From: Deltaproteobacteria bacterium
Lineage (GTDB): Bacteria > Desulfobacterota > DSM-4660 > Desulfatiglandales > HGW-15
DNA: 11,595 nt
NCBI GenBank assembly: GCA_016926135.1
Contig: JAFGPH010000334.1
Span: forward strand, 1-11,595
Reading direction: 5' to 3'
The notes under the pieces were generated by a model. That model was given only the letters and a program-made list of their open reading frames with translations. It did not search any database and had not been told where the DNA came from. A program made the position numbers and the translations under genes. Shown in pieces: positions 1-7,364 of the stretch. Numbering within the stretch: position 1 is the first letter of the stretch; each line of letters opens with the position of its first letter.

Positions 1-261
1 CCCCGGGAACAGCTGATCAAAGAGCAGCGTCGGCGCCAGCCCCTTGAGCAGATCCAGCGCCAGCGTAAGGATACCCCATTTGAGCCCCAGTTCCCTCGCC
101 ACATTGGTCGCACCGATATTCCCGCTTCCCCTGCTGGTGATGTCGATCCTGGCCACCCACTGGCTGATCAGCCGCCCGAAAGGAATAGACCCCAGAATAT
201 ACGCACCTACTAAGAAGGGGACCCACGGGACATCCCATGTTGCAGCGGTTCCCTCAGTCAT
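1..261 (-). CDS. plsY: Glycerol-3-phosphate acyltransferase PlsY (partial, cut by window start)
   Basis: PlsY is an inner-membrane enzyme that transfers the acyl group of acyl-phosphate to sn-glycerol-3-phosphate, the first step of phospholipid synthesis. Only the first 87 codons are present; the frame stays open to base 1 with no stop. Diagnostic seen motifs are GAYILGSIPFGRLIS at about residues 19-33, the family's first conserved loop, and the glycine-rich SRGSGNIGATNVAREL at about 42-57. A hydrophobic segment, ILTLALDLLKGLAPTLL, follows. The ATG (complement of 259-261) is chosen because the first membrane helix follows at the usual distance; a GGGGG run lies about 9-13 bases upstream. The gene is divergent from lexA. 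Nothing in the visible part looks degenerate. Confidence 0.93.
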   Translation of the reverse strand, partial: MTEGTAATWDVPWVPFLVGAYILGSIPFGRLISQWVARIDITSRGSGNIGATNVARELGLKWGILTLALDLLKGLAPTLLFDQLFPG

Positions 262-455
262 TCTTGCACTACCCCCATGCGTGGTCGATACTGTTTAGTA
301 CATACCGCCAAAAGTAGCAAACCCTATATCTCTAAGCCCATGGGCCACAATTAAGGGATGGGCACTCCCATGGCTACTCAAATGACGGTAGTGAGTGAAG
401 CGCATCGTGAATCAAAGATGCTGTTTGATGATGAGTTGGGAGTCCAGCTTCTTTC

Positions 456-484
456 TTGACATCGAATCCTCCCCATGGTAGGTT
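456..484 (+). promoter_or_regulatory. Candidate sigma-70 promoter for lexA operon
   Basis: A perfect -35 hexamer TTGACA (456-461) is followed, after a 17-bp spacer, by TAGGTT (479-484), a weak -10 matching TATAAT at three of six positions. Transcription would start near 490. That leaves a short leader that just includes the AGGAG ribosome site at 504-508 before the ATG at 513. The LexA box begins inside the -10, as expected for direct autorepression. Inferred by eye only. Confidence 0.55.
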
Positions 485-498
485 TACATCTGTGAACC
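481..498 (+). promoter_or_regulatory. LexA box (SOS operator), Geobacter type
   Basis: The sequence GGTTTACATCTGTGAACC matches the consensus GGTT-N2-C-N4-G-N3-ACC at every fixed position. I recall that consensus for Geobacter sulfurreducens LexA. The site is a dyad (GGTT.. / ..AACC) lying 14 bp before the lexA ATG and overlapping the predicted -10. By eye I found no second copy in the window. It most likely mediates autoregulation of lexA and, by read-through, damage-inducible expression of the two downstream restriction-modification genes. Confidence 0.82.
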
Positions 499-512
499 AA
501 GATAGGAGACCC

Positions 513-1118
513 ATGTGTAAGCTGACGGAACGGAGGAGAAAAGTCCTGGACTTTGTCCGGGGGTACGTGGAGGCAAAAGGATACCCTCCTTCGATTCGGG
601 AAATCGCCTCTCACCTGGGCGTAAGCGGAACCCTGGGGGTGGTAAAACACCTGAAGGCATTGGAGCGGGAAGGATATGTCCGGCGGGCGCCTAGGAGATC
701 GCGTGGCCTTTCCCTCACGGACGCGGCTCCAACGCCCTCAACCCCCATCGTGGGGACAGTAAGGGCGGGAATGCCGCAACCTGCCATCGAAGAAATTCAG
801 GGGTACTTCTCCATAGAGCATTTCCATTCGCCCAAAAAGGGGACCTTTTTCCTCCGGGTCACGGGAGAATCCATGATCGAAGCCCATATACAGGACGGGG
901 ACTTGGCTCTCATCAACCCCCAGCCCATGGCCGAGGACCGCGATATCGTGGTGGCCCTGATGGATGGAGAGGCGACCCTAAAGCGCTTCTACAAGGAAGG
1001 GAACCGGATACGCCTCCAGCCCGAGAACCCCAGCATGCAGCCCATTTTTGTCCAGCCCGGGGAGGGGGAGGTCATGATCCTCGGGAAGGTCGTAGGCGTC
1101 TTCAGGGAGATCCATTGA
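513..1118 (+). CDS. lexA: LexA repressor, SOS regulator
   Basis: LexA represses DNA-damage genes and cleaves itself when stimulated by RecA filaments. The 201-residue protein has the usual length. Residues 1-70 form the winged helix-turn-helix (LTERRRKVLDFVRGYV, then YPPSIREIASHLGVSG). Residues 79-201 form the S24 peptidase fold. The scissile bond is A85-G86 (VGTVRAGMP), the nucleophile is S120 (TGESMIEAHIQDGDL) and the base is K157 (EATLKRFYKEG), each one residue from its E. coli position. The ATG at 513 is preferred over a TTG at 456: it has AGGAG four bases upstream, gives the family length, and the longer frame would start inside the -35 and translate the operator. The recognition-helix region (SGTLGVVKHLKALEREGY) differs from the enterobacterial SPNAAEEHLKAL, consistent with the different operator. 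The methylase gene follows after 24 bp. Confidence 0.96.
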   Translation: MCKLTERRRKVLDFVRGYVEAKGYPPSIREIASHLGVSGTLGVVKHLKALEREGYVRRAPRRSRGLSLTDAAPTPSTPIVGTVRAGMPQPAIEEIQGYFSIEHFHSPKKGTFFLRVTGESMIEAHIQDGDLALINPQPMAEDRDIVVALMDGEATLKRFYKEGNRIRLQPENPSMQPIFVQPGEGEVMILGKVVGVFREIH

Positions 1119-1142
1119 CCATTGCCACGAGAGGCTGATAGG

Positions 1143-2984
1143 ATGCATTCTAAAGGATTTTACAGAGAGGTCGTACGAATGAGGGATCCTGCCCAGATGG
1201 ATCTGGGGTTCAGCGAACTTCTCCCTGAAGAAGCCTTTGCTTTTGCCGATTGTAAGGGAATGGCAAAGGGGATCGCGGAGACAGAGGCGGATCCGGCTGC
1301 ACGGGTTCACCTGGCACAGGCCTTCTGCGGATCTGCGCTAAGCCGTTTTTGGCAGAAAACCTGTGAACAGAACCGCTGCTCATGGGAGATCCGCACCCCT
1401 CCCGTCTCCCTTGACCTTCATGATTCCGAAACCCTCTCTCTCGCCCGAGCCGCAGGGGACGCCGCGGCCGGGTACCCGATCCTCCAGTCAGGCTATCTCA
1501 TCAGTTCGCTTTACACGGTCATGCTCCCGGAGGACATTCGCTCCAGGCTCGGTGCCTACTACACGCCGCCGGCATTGGCAGAGCGCCTCATGGACATGGT
1601 GACTGATGCAGGGTTCGATTGGAAAAAGGGACGCATCCTCGACCCAGCCTGCGGAGGAGGGGCCTTTCTGGCCCACGCTGCGCTAAGGATGCTGAATACC
1701 TTGACCCCCTCGGATTCGGCATTCGCTCTGCGTAACCTGAGCACGAGACTTCAGGGTTTCGAAATCGATCCATTTGCCTCCTGGCTCTCCCAGGTGTTGT
1801 TGGAGGCCGCTCTCCTCGAGACCTGCCGCAGGGCAAACAGGCGTCTTCCCGACGTGGTTATAACGGGAAACGCCCTTACACTCCCGGTGGACGATCAGCG
1901 GCCATATGATCTGGTGATCGGCAATCCGCCTTACGGGAAAATCACACTTCCCGAGATGGAGCGTCGGATCTACAGAAGGTCACTTTACGGCCATGCAAAT
2001 CTCTACGGCCTCTTTACAGACCTCGCTATCAGATGGGTCACGCCCGGAGGCATCATCGGGTACGTTACCCCAACCTCGTTTCTGGGCGGTCAGTATTTCA
2101 AAGCCCTCCGCAGCCTGCTGCTGCGGGAAGCTCCACCCTTGAAAATGAATTTCATCACAGAGCGACAGGGGGTCTTCGAAGATGTCTTGCAGGAGACCAT
2201 GCTCAGTGTGTACAAGCGGGACCAGAAGAGGAAGCGACCGGTGAAGGTCGATTTTCTTAGGCCGAACGGCGACGAGAAGCCGGTATCCGTCCAGAAGGTT
2301 GGCCGATTCACCCTTCCCACCAATGCCGAAGAGCCATGGTACCTGCCTCGCGACCGGGAGCACGTTGCACTCTTGCGAAAATTCACCGCCCTACCACACC
2401 GCCTTTCTGACTACGGCTTTTCTGTGAACACCGGCCAACTGGTCTGGAACCGTCATAAAGCTCAACTCAGAAGCGATCTCAGCAAAGAATGTTATCCCCT
2501 GCTCTGGGCTGAATCCGTTACCTCTGAAGGAGAGTTCAGCTTCAGCGCAGTACGCCGGAACCACCAGCCATTCTTCCGCCTCTATTCCGGGCAGGAATAC
2601 CTGCTGACAAGAGAACCTTGCGTCCTTGTGCAGCGAACTACGGCCAAGGAACAGAAAAGGCGGTTGATCGCAGCGCTCTTGTCCGAGGATTTCATCCGGG
2701 AATACGGTGGAGTGGTGGTGGAAAATCACCTCAATATGATCAGGCCGTCGGTACGCAACCCGGGGACCTCACCCCGTGTCATAGCGGCCATCCTCAACAC
2801 AAGATCGCTCGATATCGCGTTCCGTTGTATCAGCGGAAGCGTGGCGGTATCTGCCTTTGAGCTCAACACACTCCCCATGCCCTCGCCCGATGAAATGGAT
2901 GCGATTGAGCGACTGCTGCGGAGCGGAGCGGCTCGGGAAACGATAGAGAAAACCGTGGCCCAAGTCTACGGAGTTCAGGCATGA
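1143..2984 (+). CDS. Type II N6-adenine DNA methyltransferase (gamma class, Eco57I/TaqI/BsuBI-like)
   Basis: Predicted S-adenosylmethionine-dependent enzyme that methylates adenine N6 in a specific site and protects host DNA from the partner endonuclease. Motifs run in gamma-class order (613-aa numbering): YYTP at 139-142 (motif X region), the SAM-binding ILDPACGGGAFL at 165-176 (motif I), an acidic motif II near GFEIDPFA, and the catalytic NPPYG at 261-265 (motif IV). The C-terminal third would be the target-recognition domain. At 613 residues it is about 100 longer than M.BsuBI and M.PstI as I recall them. ATG 1143 is preferred because GAGAGG (1129-1134) lies eight bases upstream. A TTG at 1122 and an ATG at 1179, also behind a GAGAGG, are possible. 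Its stop overlaps the endonuclease start (ATGA), implying translational coupling. The recognition sequence cannot be read directly; CTGCAG is only suggested by the partner's family. Confidence 0.9.
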   Translation: MHSKGFYREVVRMRDPAQMDLGFSELLPEEAFAFADCKGMAKGIAETEADPAARVHLAQAFCGSALSRFWQKTCEQNRCSWEIRTPPVSLDLHDSETLSLARAAGDAAAGYPILQSGYLISSLYTVMLPEDIRSRLGAYYTPPALAERLMDMVTDAGFDWKKGRILDPACGGGAFLAHAALRMLNTLTPSDSAFALRNLSTRLQGFEIDPFASWLSQVLLEAALLETCRRANRRLPDVVITGNALTLPVDDQRPYDLVIGNPPYGKITLPEMERRIYRRSLYGHANLYGLFTDLAIRWVTPGGIIGYVTPTSFLGGQYFKALRSLLLREAPPLKMNFITERQGVFEDVLQETMLSVYKRDQKRKRPVKVDFLRPNGDEKPVSVQKVGRFTLPTNAEEPWYLPRDREHVALLRKFTALPHRLSDYGFSVNTGQLVWNRHKAQLRSDLSKECYPLLWAESVTSEGEFSFSAVRRNHQPFFRLYSGQEYLLTREPCVLVQRTTAKEQKRRLIAALLSEDFIREYGGVVVENHLNMIRPSVRNPGTSPRVIAAILNTRSLDIAFRCISGSVAVSAFELNTLPMPSPDEMDAIERLLRSGAARETIEKTVAQVYGVQA

Positions 2985-3694
2985 CCCGGAAAAGTCTCCC
3001 ATCTCTGCCTTCTCTACAAATCATCATGGAACGTTTGCCAATCATTTTCCCCGAAGGAATCGCACAGAGGAATTACGTGATCAGGGAAATGGCGGCAAAT
3101 CTGAATCCCGGCGCACTTGCCCGCATTCAGATTCTGAAGCAGGGCGCCGTGGCAGCCGCCGAAGAAGCCGGTATTCTTGTAACCTTCCCCAACGGTGAAA
3201 CCCGGATCATGGCAGCTGGGCCGAGTTCGGTCATCAGTAAGGCCGTTGTCGAGGGTTTCGCCAGGCATTTTCTCAAGATTCCGGGGGTCGTCTTTCTGAG
3301 CGAATCAGGCAACAAGGTGGTGGCGCGTGATGACAAGCTGGCGCGGTCCATCGGCCTGCACATCAAGGCCGACCGAAATCTTCCCGACATTGTTCTTGTG
3401 GACATCGGCCCAAAGAGCCCCCTGTTGGTGTTCCTGGAGGTGGTCGCAACGGATGGCGCGATCACCCAGCCAAGGATGGGCGCATTGCTGGATGTGGCCA
3501 TTCAGGCGGGCTTCAACCCGAAACAGGTTGCATTCGTCACGGCCTTTTCGGATCGCAGGGCCGGTGCCTTTCGGAAACTCGCCTCAGAACTCGCCTGGGG
3601 ATCCTTTGCCTGGTTCGTCTCAGAGCCGGACAAGATCGTCATGCTGCGGCAAGGCGGCGAGAAAAGGGTGAAGCATCTGTTTGAACTAATGTGA
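2981..3694 (+). CDS. BsuBI/PstI-family type II restriction endonuclease, apparently internally shortened
   Basis: Predicted endonuclease partner of the upstream methylase. The C-terminal two thirds match the BsuBI/PstI domain: VTFPNGETR at 67-75, PGVVFLSESGNKVV at 101-114, then a PD-(D/E)XK-like core with PD at 135-136 and LEVVATDGAI around E153. QVAFVTAFSDR and AWGSFAWFVSEPDKIVML follow. The N-terminus has the family start IFPEG...RNYVIREMAA (23-39) but then jumps directly to NPGALARIQILKQGA (42-56). In relatives, as I remember them, a stretch of very roughly 100 residues lies between these blocks. At 237 residues this protein is well short of BsuBI (about 316) and PstI (about 326). The reading frame is intact, so this is an in-frame deletion or a compact natural form; activity is uncertain. 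It starts at the ATG of an ATGA overlap with the methylase stop. Confidence 0.85.
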   Translation: MTRKSLPSLPSLQIIMERLPIIFPEGIAQRNYVIREMAANLNPGALARIQILKQGAVAAAEEAGILVTFPNGETRIMAAGPSSVISKAVVEGFARHFLKIPGVVFLSESGNKVVARDDKLARSIGLHIKADRNLPDIVLVDIGPKSPLLVFLEVVATDGAITQPRMGALLDVAIQAGFNPKQVAFVTAFSDRRAGAFRKLASELAWGSFAWFVSEPDKIVMLRQGGEKRVKHLFELM

Positions 3695-3825
3695 TTAGCT
3701 TCTCAAACACTGAGCTCGGCGCTGTCCTGGTTTGCAGTACGATCATTGACTCACAAGTCATTTCTCCCTCAGACCAAGGGGAGGCAAAGAAAGGGGCTAT
3801 GAGAACATTGTGCATTTCTTCTTAC

Positions 3826-3835
3826 AGGAGGTGAT
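3826..3835 (+). promoter_or_regulatory. Very strong ribosome-binding site abutting the start codon
   Basis: AGGAGGTGAT is complementary over ten bases to the conserved 3' end of 16S rRNA and runs straight into the ATG at 3836. This fixes the start of the metallo-hydrolase. The AGGAGG core lies only four bases from the ATG, a little closer than usual. Confidence 0.7.
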
Positions 3836-4474
3836 ATGCCCATAATTCAGGAGATGGTGAAGAAGATGGCGTGGCTGGGTCACGATTCCTTCCGGATCGA
3901 TACAGACAAGACCCTCTACTTCGACCCTTATCAGATCCTTCCGGGCCCCAAGGCCGACCTCATCCTCATCAGTCACGAGCACTTCGACCACTGCTCGCCT
4001 GAGGACGTGGCCAAGATCCAAAAACCCAACACGGTGATCGTAACGGAGAAAGACTCGGCCCGGAAACTCAAGGGGGACGTACGTTTGATGAAGCCCGGGG
4101 ACACCTTGAGCGTGGAAGGCATCAAAATCGAGGCGGTGCCTTCCTATAACACGGACAAGGACTTCCACCCCAGAAAGAACGGATGGCTGGGCTTTGTGGT
4201 AGAAGTGGACGGGGTCAGGATTTACCATGCGGGTGATTCTGATTTTATTCCTGAAATGAAAAACTTAAAGGTTGACATCGCCCTTCTTCCCGTATCCGGA
4301 ACCTATGTGATGACTGCAGAGCAGGCCGTGCAGGCAGCCCTGGCCATCAACCCGAAGCTCGTGATCCCCATGCACTACGGGGCCATTGTGGGCGACGAGC
4401 AGGATGCCGCGAATTTCAAAAAGGCCCTCGAGGGGAAGGTGGAGGTGCTCATTCTACAAAGAGAGGGTGCGTAG
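3836..4474 (+). CDS. UlaG/UPF0173-type MBL-fold metal-dependent hydrolase
   Basis: Cytoplasmic metallo-beta-lactamase-fold protein of 212 residues, the usual size for this subgroup. Seen: MAWLGHDSFRI near the start; the metal-binding SHEHFDHCSPED, with H47, H49, D51 and H52; the bridging D134 in YHAGDSD; and H180 in IPMHYG. The pattern resembles UlaG (L-ascorbate-6-phosphate lactonase) and UPF0173 proteins, whose substrates are mostly unknown, so no specific reaction should be assumed. No signal peptide is visible. A 141-bp gap separates it from the endonuclease gene, with no obvious terminator. That gap has a TTGACT at 3746-3751 but no good -10. The gene ends one base before an in-frame ATG that opens the extended form of the next gene, so it likely leads a three-gene operon with the DUF4384-like protein and the cyclase. 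Confidence 0.88.
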   Translation: MPIIQEMVKKMAWLGHDSFRIDTDKTLYFDPYQILPGPKADLILISHEHFDHCSPEDVAKIQKPNTVIVTEKDSARKLKGDVRLMKPGDTLSVEGIKIEAVPSYNTDKDFHPRKNGWLGFVVEVDGVRIYHAGDSDFIPEMKNLKVDIALLPVSGTYVMTAEQAVQAALAINPKLVIPMHYGAIVGDEQDAANFKKALEGKVEVLILQREGA

Positions 4475-4519
4475 ATGAACAACTTATTAATTAAAATCAG
4501 AACTTTAAAAGGCGGAAGC

Positions 4520-5143
4520 ATGAGGACCTTCATCAAGATGCTGGTGGCTTTTCTGGCAATTTCCGCGCTGGTAGCGGTAGGGGCGCTACCCGCACTCGCT
4601 CAGGAAAAGACCGTGCGCGCCAAAATCGGGATCCTCGTCAAATCGGGCGATCAGATCCTGAAGGCCAAGGCCAAGGACCGCATCAAGGCCGGGGACATGG
4701 TCCGGATCTATGTGCACCCCGAGGTGAGTTCCTATGTGTACGTGGTACACTCGGATCTGAAACGCGTGACGCTCCTCAACATGGTGGAGCAGAGGATCCA
4801 GAGCTCCACCCTGGTGCTCCCATCGGTTCAGGAATTTTATCAGGTGGACGGCAAAAGCGCTATGGAAACCTTTACCGTCATCTGCAGCCCGAACGAGGTC
4901 AAGGCGGTCTCGGCCCTGGTCAGCGCCCAGATGACCGGCGATCGCTGGGATTCCCTGCAAAGAGAGCTGGCCAAGAAGGGGGAGATGGAGCTTGCCGAAA
5001 AATCCGAACGACCCTTCGCCATTGCGGGGAACGTGCGCGGCGCAGGGGACGCGGCCGGGGCTGATGCCTTCGTCAAAGAGCTTCAAATCTTCTCCGGAAA
5101 GTCGGTCCTTGTAAAACAGTATGAGTTCCGTGTTAAGAAGTAG
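4520..5143 (+). CDS. Secreted DUF4384-like protein preceding CHASE2-adenylate cyclase
   Basis: A 207-residue exported protein. It begins with a clear Sec signal peptide (MRTFIKMLVAFLAISALVAVGALPALAQ) with likely cleavage after ALA. The following RIKAGDMVRIYVHPEVSSYVYVVHSDLKRVTLLNMV resembles the DUF4384 pattern of a beta-rich domain with a YVYVV core. A charged helical stretch and a short beta-rich C-terminus complete it. No lipobox cysteine is visible, so it is probably soluble in the periplasm. ATG 4520 is chosen over 4475 because it puts the signal peptide at the N-terminus and has AAAAGG (4507-4512) seven bases upstream. The last 23 bases overlap the cyclase gene in another frame, implying translational coupling. 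Because the CHASE2 domain of the cyclase faces the periplasm, this protein may bind or modulate it; that is inference. The DUF4384 assignment is moderate. Confidence 0.8.
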   Translation: MRTFIKMLVAFLAISALVAVGALPALAQEKTVRAKIGILVKSGDQILKAKAKDRIKAGDMVRIYVHPEVSSYVYVVHSDLKRVTLLNMVEQRIQSSTLVLPSVQEFYQVDGKSAMETFTVICSPNEVKAVSALVSAQMTGDRWDSLQRELAKKGEMELAEKSERPFAIAGNVRGAGDAAGADAFVKELQIFSGKSVLVKQYEFRVKK

Positions 5144-7313
5144 GAAGCTCCTCCGGCTGGTCGCCTTCGCAGCCGCGGGGGCCGCCCTGGCCGCTACACT
5201 TGCCCTCCTGGCCCGCGGGAGCGCCTGGACCCAGTATGACTACAAGGTGCTGGACCTGTTCTACCGGCAGGCGGTACAGCGCGGTCAGGGCCCGAAGCAG
5301 TCCCCGCAGGTGGTGTACCTCACCATCACGGACCGCACCTACGACTATTTTGCCAAGAACATCCTGGATCGAAAGGACCTCTCCCGCGTCAACGATGCCC
5401 TGGCCCGGCTGGGGGTGGAGGCCGTGGCCTACGATGTGATTTTTGCACGGCCCAGCAGGCCCGAGGCGGACGAGAGCTTCGCGGAGTCCCTCCGCAGGCT
5501 TGGGTGCGCCTACCTTCCCATCGGCCTCGCTTACACAGCCGCGGCCCTGCCCTTCCGATGGGAGGAAGGCCGTGCCTATGAGAGGTTTCGCAGAGACTAC
5601 CTTCGGAAACCCGCAGAAAAAGGCGCGGCGAGGCCCTACTACGCCACCCGCGCCCTCATGCAGTATGACGCCTTTCAGGAGGCCGCCTTTAACTCCGGAC
5701 ACATCAGCGCCTACAGCGATCCGGACGGTGTGTACCGCCACCTCCTCACGCTGCTGAGGGTGGAAGATGCCTATGTCCCGACCCTCGCTCTATCCATGTT
5801 TCTGGACCACATGCGGGTGCCCTTTGAAAAGACGATCGTCCACTGGGGGGAGAGCATCACCATCCCCGCCCTGAAGGAAAGTTTTCTGGAGAAGGACCTG
5901 GTGATCCCCATTGACGAGCGGGGCCGGACCTTTATCCCGTTTCCGGCCGCATGGGACGAAGGGTTCAAAAAAATGGAGGCCCAGACCCTCCTCAAGACTA
6001 TGCAGGATGAGTCGATGGCCGGTAATCTCACGGACTTCTTCGAAGGGAAGTTCGTGCTGATCGGCGATATCTCGGTGGGAACCTCGGACCTCGGGCACAT
6101 TCCGCTGGAGAGCGACGCCCCCCTCATCATGGTGCACGCCTCTATGCTGAACGCGCTCCTCACCCAAACCTTCTATCACAAGCGGACCTTCGGGCAGGCG
6201 CTCACGGCCGTCTGGCTGATCGCCCTTTTCCTGGCCCTGGCCGCAACGCTGCGCTCCACCTGGTTTCTTTATCTGGCAGGCTTGATCCTGGTGGCGGGCC
6301 TCACAGGGCTTACCTGGATCGACTTCACCGGCTTTCGCCTCTTCCCGGTGTTCACGGTGGGCGGGAGCGGGCTCTTCGTGTTCTTCGCGCTGGTCACCTC
6401 CCTGGAGGTGGCTGTAGGCAGGGAGCGCTCCTTTATCAAGGGCGCCTTTGCGAGGTACGTGCCTGAAAAGGTTGTGGACACCCTGCTCTCCAGCCCGGAG
6501 ATGCTCAAGCTCGGCGGCGAGGAGCGGGTGATGAGCGTCCTCTTCTCGGACCTGGCCGGGTTCACCACGATCTCGGAGAAGATGACCCCCTCCGCGCTCG
6601 TGCATCTCCTGAACCAGTACCTCACCGAGATGACGCAGATCGTGCTCGCCGGGGGCGGGATCATCGACAAGTACGAAGGGGATGCGATCATGGCCGAGTT
6701 CGGGGCGCCTCTCCCGCTCCCGGACCACGCGGACAGGGCGGTGAGGGCGGGCCTCACCATGCAGCGCCGCCTGAAGGAGCTGAGGGAGATCTGGAAAGGG
6801 CAGGGGCTCCCGGAGCTCAGGTGCCGCGTGGGCATCAACACCGGATCCATGATTGTGGGCAACATGGGCTCCAGCCAGGTCTTTGACTACACCGTCATCG
6901 GGGACTCGGTAAACCTGGCCTCCCGCCTGGAAGGGGCCAACAAGCGCTACAACACCTATCTCATGATCTCGGAGACCACCCTGGGCTATCTGAGTCCCGG
7001 GCTTTTCAGGACGCGTGTGCTGGATGTCATCAAGGTCAAGGGGAAGACCAGGGCCGTGAAGGTCTTTGAGGTGATCGGAGAAACCCCCGATCCCGTGGAA
7101 CCCAATGACGCCGCCTACTACGACGCATACGAGGAGGCATTCGAACGCTACCTCTCCAGGGACTTCGATACCGCGCGGGGGAAGTTCCGGGAGGCCCTCT
7201 CCCTCAGACCCGAAGATCCGGCATCCCTGGACATGATGGGGCGTATGGACGGCATCGATCCGAATGAGCTCCCGCCCGACTGGGACGGCTCCATCGCGCT
7301 CACCAGCAAGTAA
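5121..7313 (+). CDS. CHASE2-domain class III adenylate cyclase
   Basis: Membrane-bound receptor cyclase of 730 residues predicted to make cyclic AMP from ATP in response to a periplasmic signal. An N-terminal membrane helix (about 10-31) leads into a CHASE2 sensor (about 35-350; VVYLTITDRTYDYF, VEAVAYDVIF, GKFVLIGDIS). Three membrane helices follow near 361-377, 380-400 and 405-428, then the cyclase domain (about 470-660). Metal-binding D477 (LFSDLAGFT) and D521 (YEGDAIMAEFG), ATP-selecting K517 and D589 (FDYTVIGD), and transition-state N598 and R602 (NLASRLEG) are all present, so it should be active and adenine-specific. A single TPR-like repeat (AYEEAFERYLSRDFDTARGKFREAL) lies at the C-terminus. 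The ATG lies inside the previous gene with only a weak ribosome site, so translation probably depends on coupling. It ends 51 bp from the convergent ddl stop; no clear terminator hairpin separates them. Confidence 0.93.
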   Translation: MSSVLRSRKLLRLVAFAAAGAALAATLALLARGSAWTQYDYKVLDLFYRQAVQRGQGPKQSPQVVYLTITDRTYDYFAKNILDRKDLSRVNDALARLGVEAVAYDVIFARPSRPEADESFAESLRRLGCAYLPIGLAYTAAALPFRWEEGRAYERFRRDYLRKPAEKGAARPYYATRALMQYDAFQEAAFNSGHISAYSDPDGVYRHLLTLLRVEDAYVPTLALSMFLDHMRVPFEKTIVHWGESITIPALKESFLEKDLVIPIDERGRTFIPFPAAWDEGFKKMEAQTLLKTMQDESMAGNLTDFFEGKFVLIGDISVGTSDLGHIPLESDAPLIMVHASMLNALLTQTFYHKRTFGQALTAVWLIALFLALAATLRSTWFLYLAGLILVAGLTGLTWIDFTGFRLFPVFTVGGSGLFVFFALVTSLEVAVGRERSFIKGAFARYVPEKVVDTLLSSPEMLKLGGEERVMSVLFSDLAGFTTISEKMTPSALVHLLNQYLTEMTQIVLAGGGIIDKYEGDAIMAEFGAPLPLPDHADRAVRAGLTMQRRLKELREIWKGQGLPELRCRVGINTGSMIVGNMGSSQVFDYTVIGDSVNLASRLEGANKRYNTYLMISETTLGYLSPGLFRTRVLDVIKVKGKTRAVKVFEVIGETPDPVEPNDAAYYDAYEEAFERYLSRDFDTARGKFREALSLRPEDPASLDMMGRMDGIDPNELPPDWDGSIALTSK

Positions 7314-7364
7314 AGGCCGAAAAGCGCTGCCCGAGCCGGGAATCGTTTCACCCCCCTCCGCCCT

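Larger units (their letters stand above)
262..512. other. Divergent intergenic control region between plsY and lexA
   Basis: This 251-bp gap carries no convincing gene. Its right end holds the lexA promoter and LexA box (separate entries). Toward plsY there is a small perfect inverted repeat, TACT-GTTT-AGTA. At 336-345 lies the palindrome GCCCATGGGC, and at 358-371 a 5-bp hairpin, ATGGG-CACT-CCCAT. These short palindromes could be operators or chance; I cannot assign a factor. I found no clear -35/-10 pair for plsY on the minus strand. Confidence 0.5.

Noticed and set aside
358..371. ATGGG-CACT-CCCAT hairpin as a plsY terminator or riboswitch element
   Set aside because: The stem is only five base pairs, has no U-run and no conserved riboswitch core is visible.
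456..512. Extended N-terminus of LexA from the TTG at 456
   Set aside because: It would begin in the -35 hexamer and translate through the LexA box; the ATG at 513 has a ribosome site and gives the family length.
5790..6728. 312-codon minus-strand frame opposite the cyclase
   Set aside because: It mirrors the cyclase coding sequence; the protein is rich in H, G, E and R, as expected for an antisense shadow of GC-rich coding DNA.
7314..7364. Terminator between the cyclase and ddl
   Set aside because: No stem with adjacent T-run on either strand could be found in the 51-bp gap.
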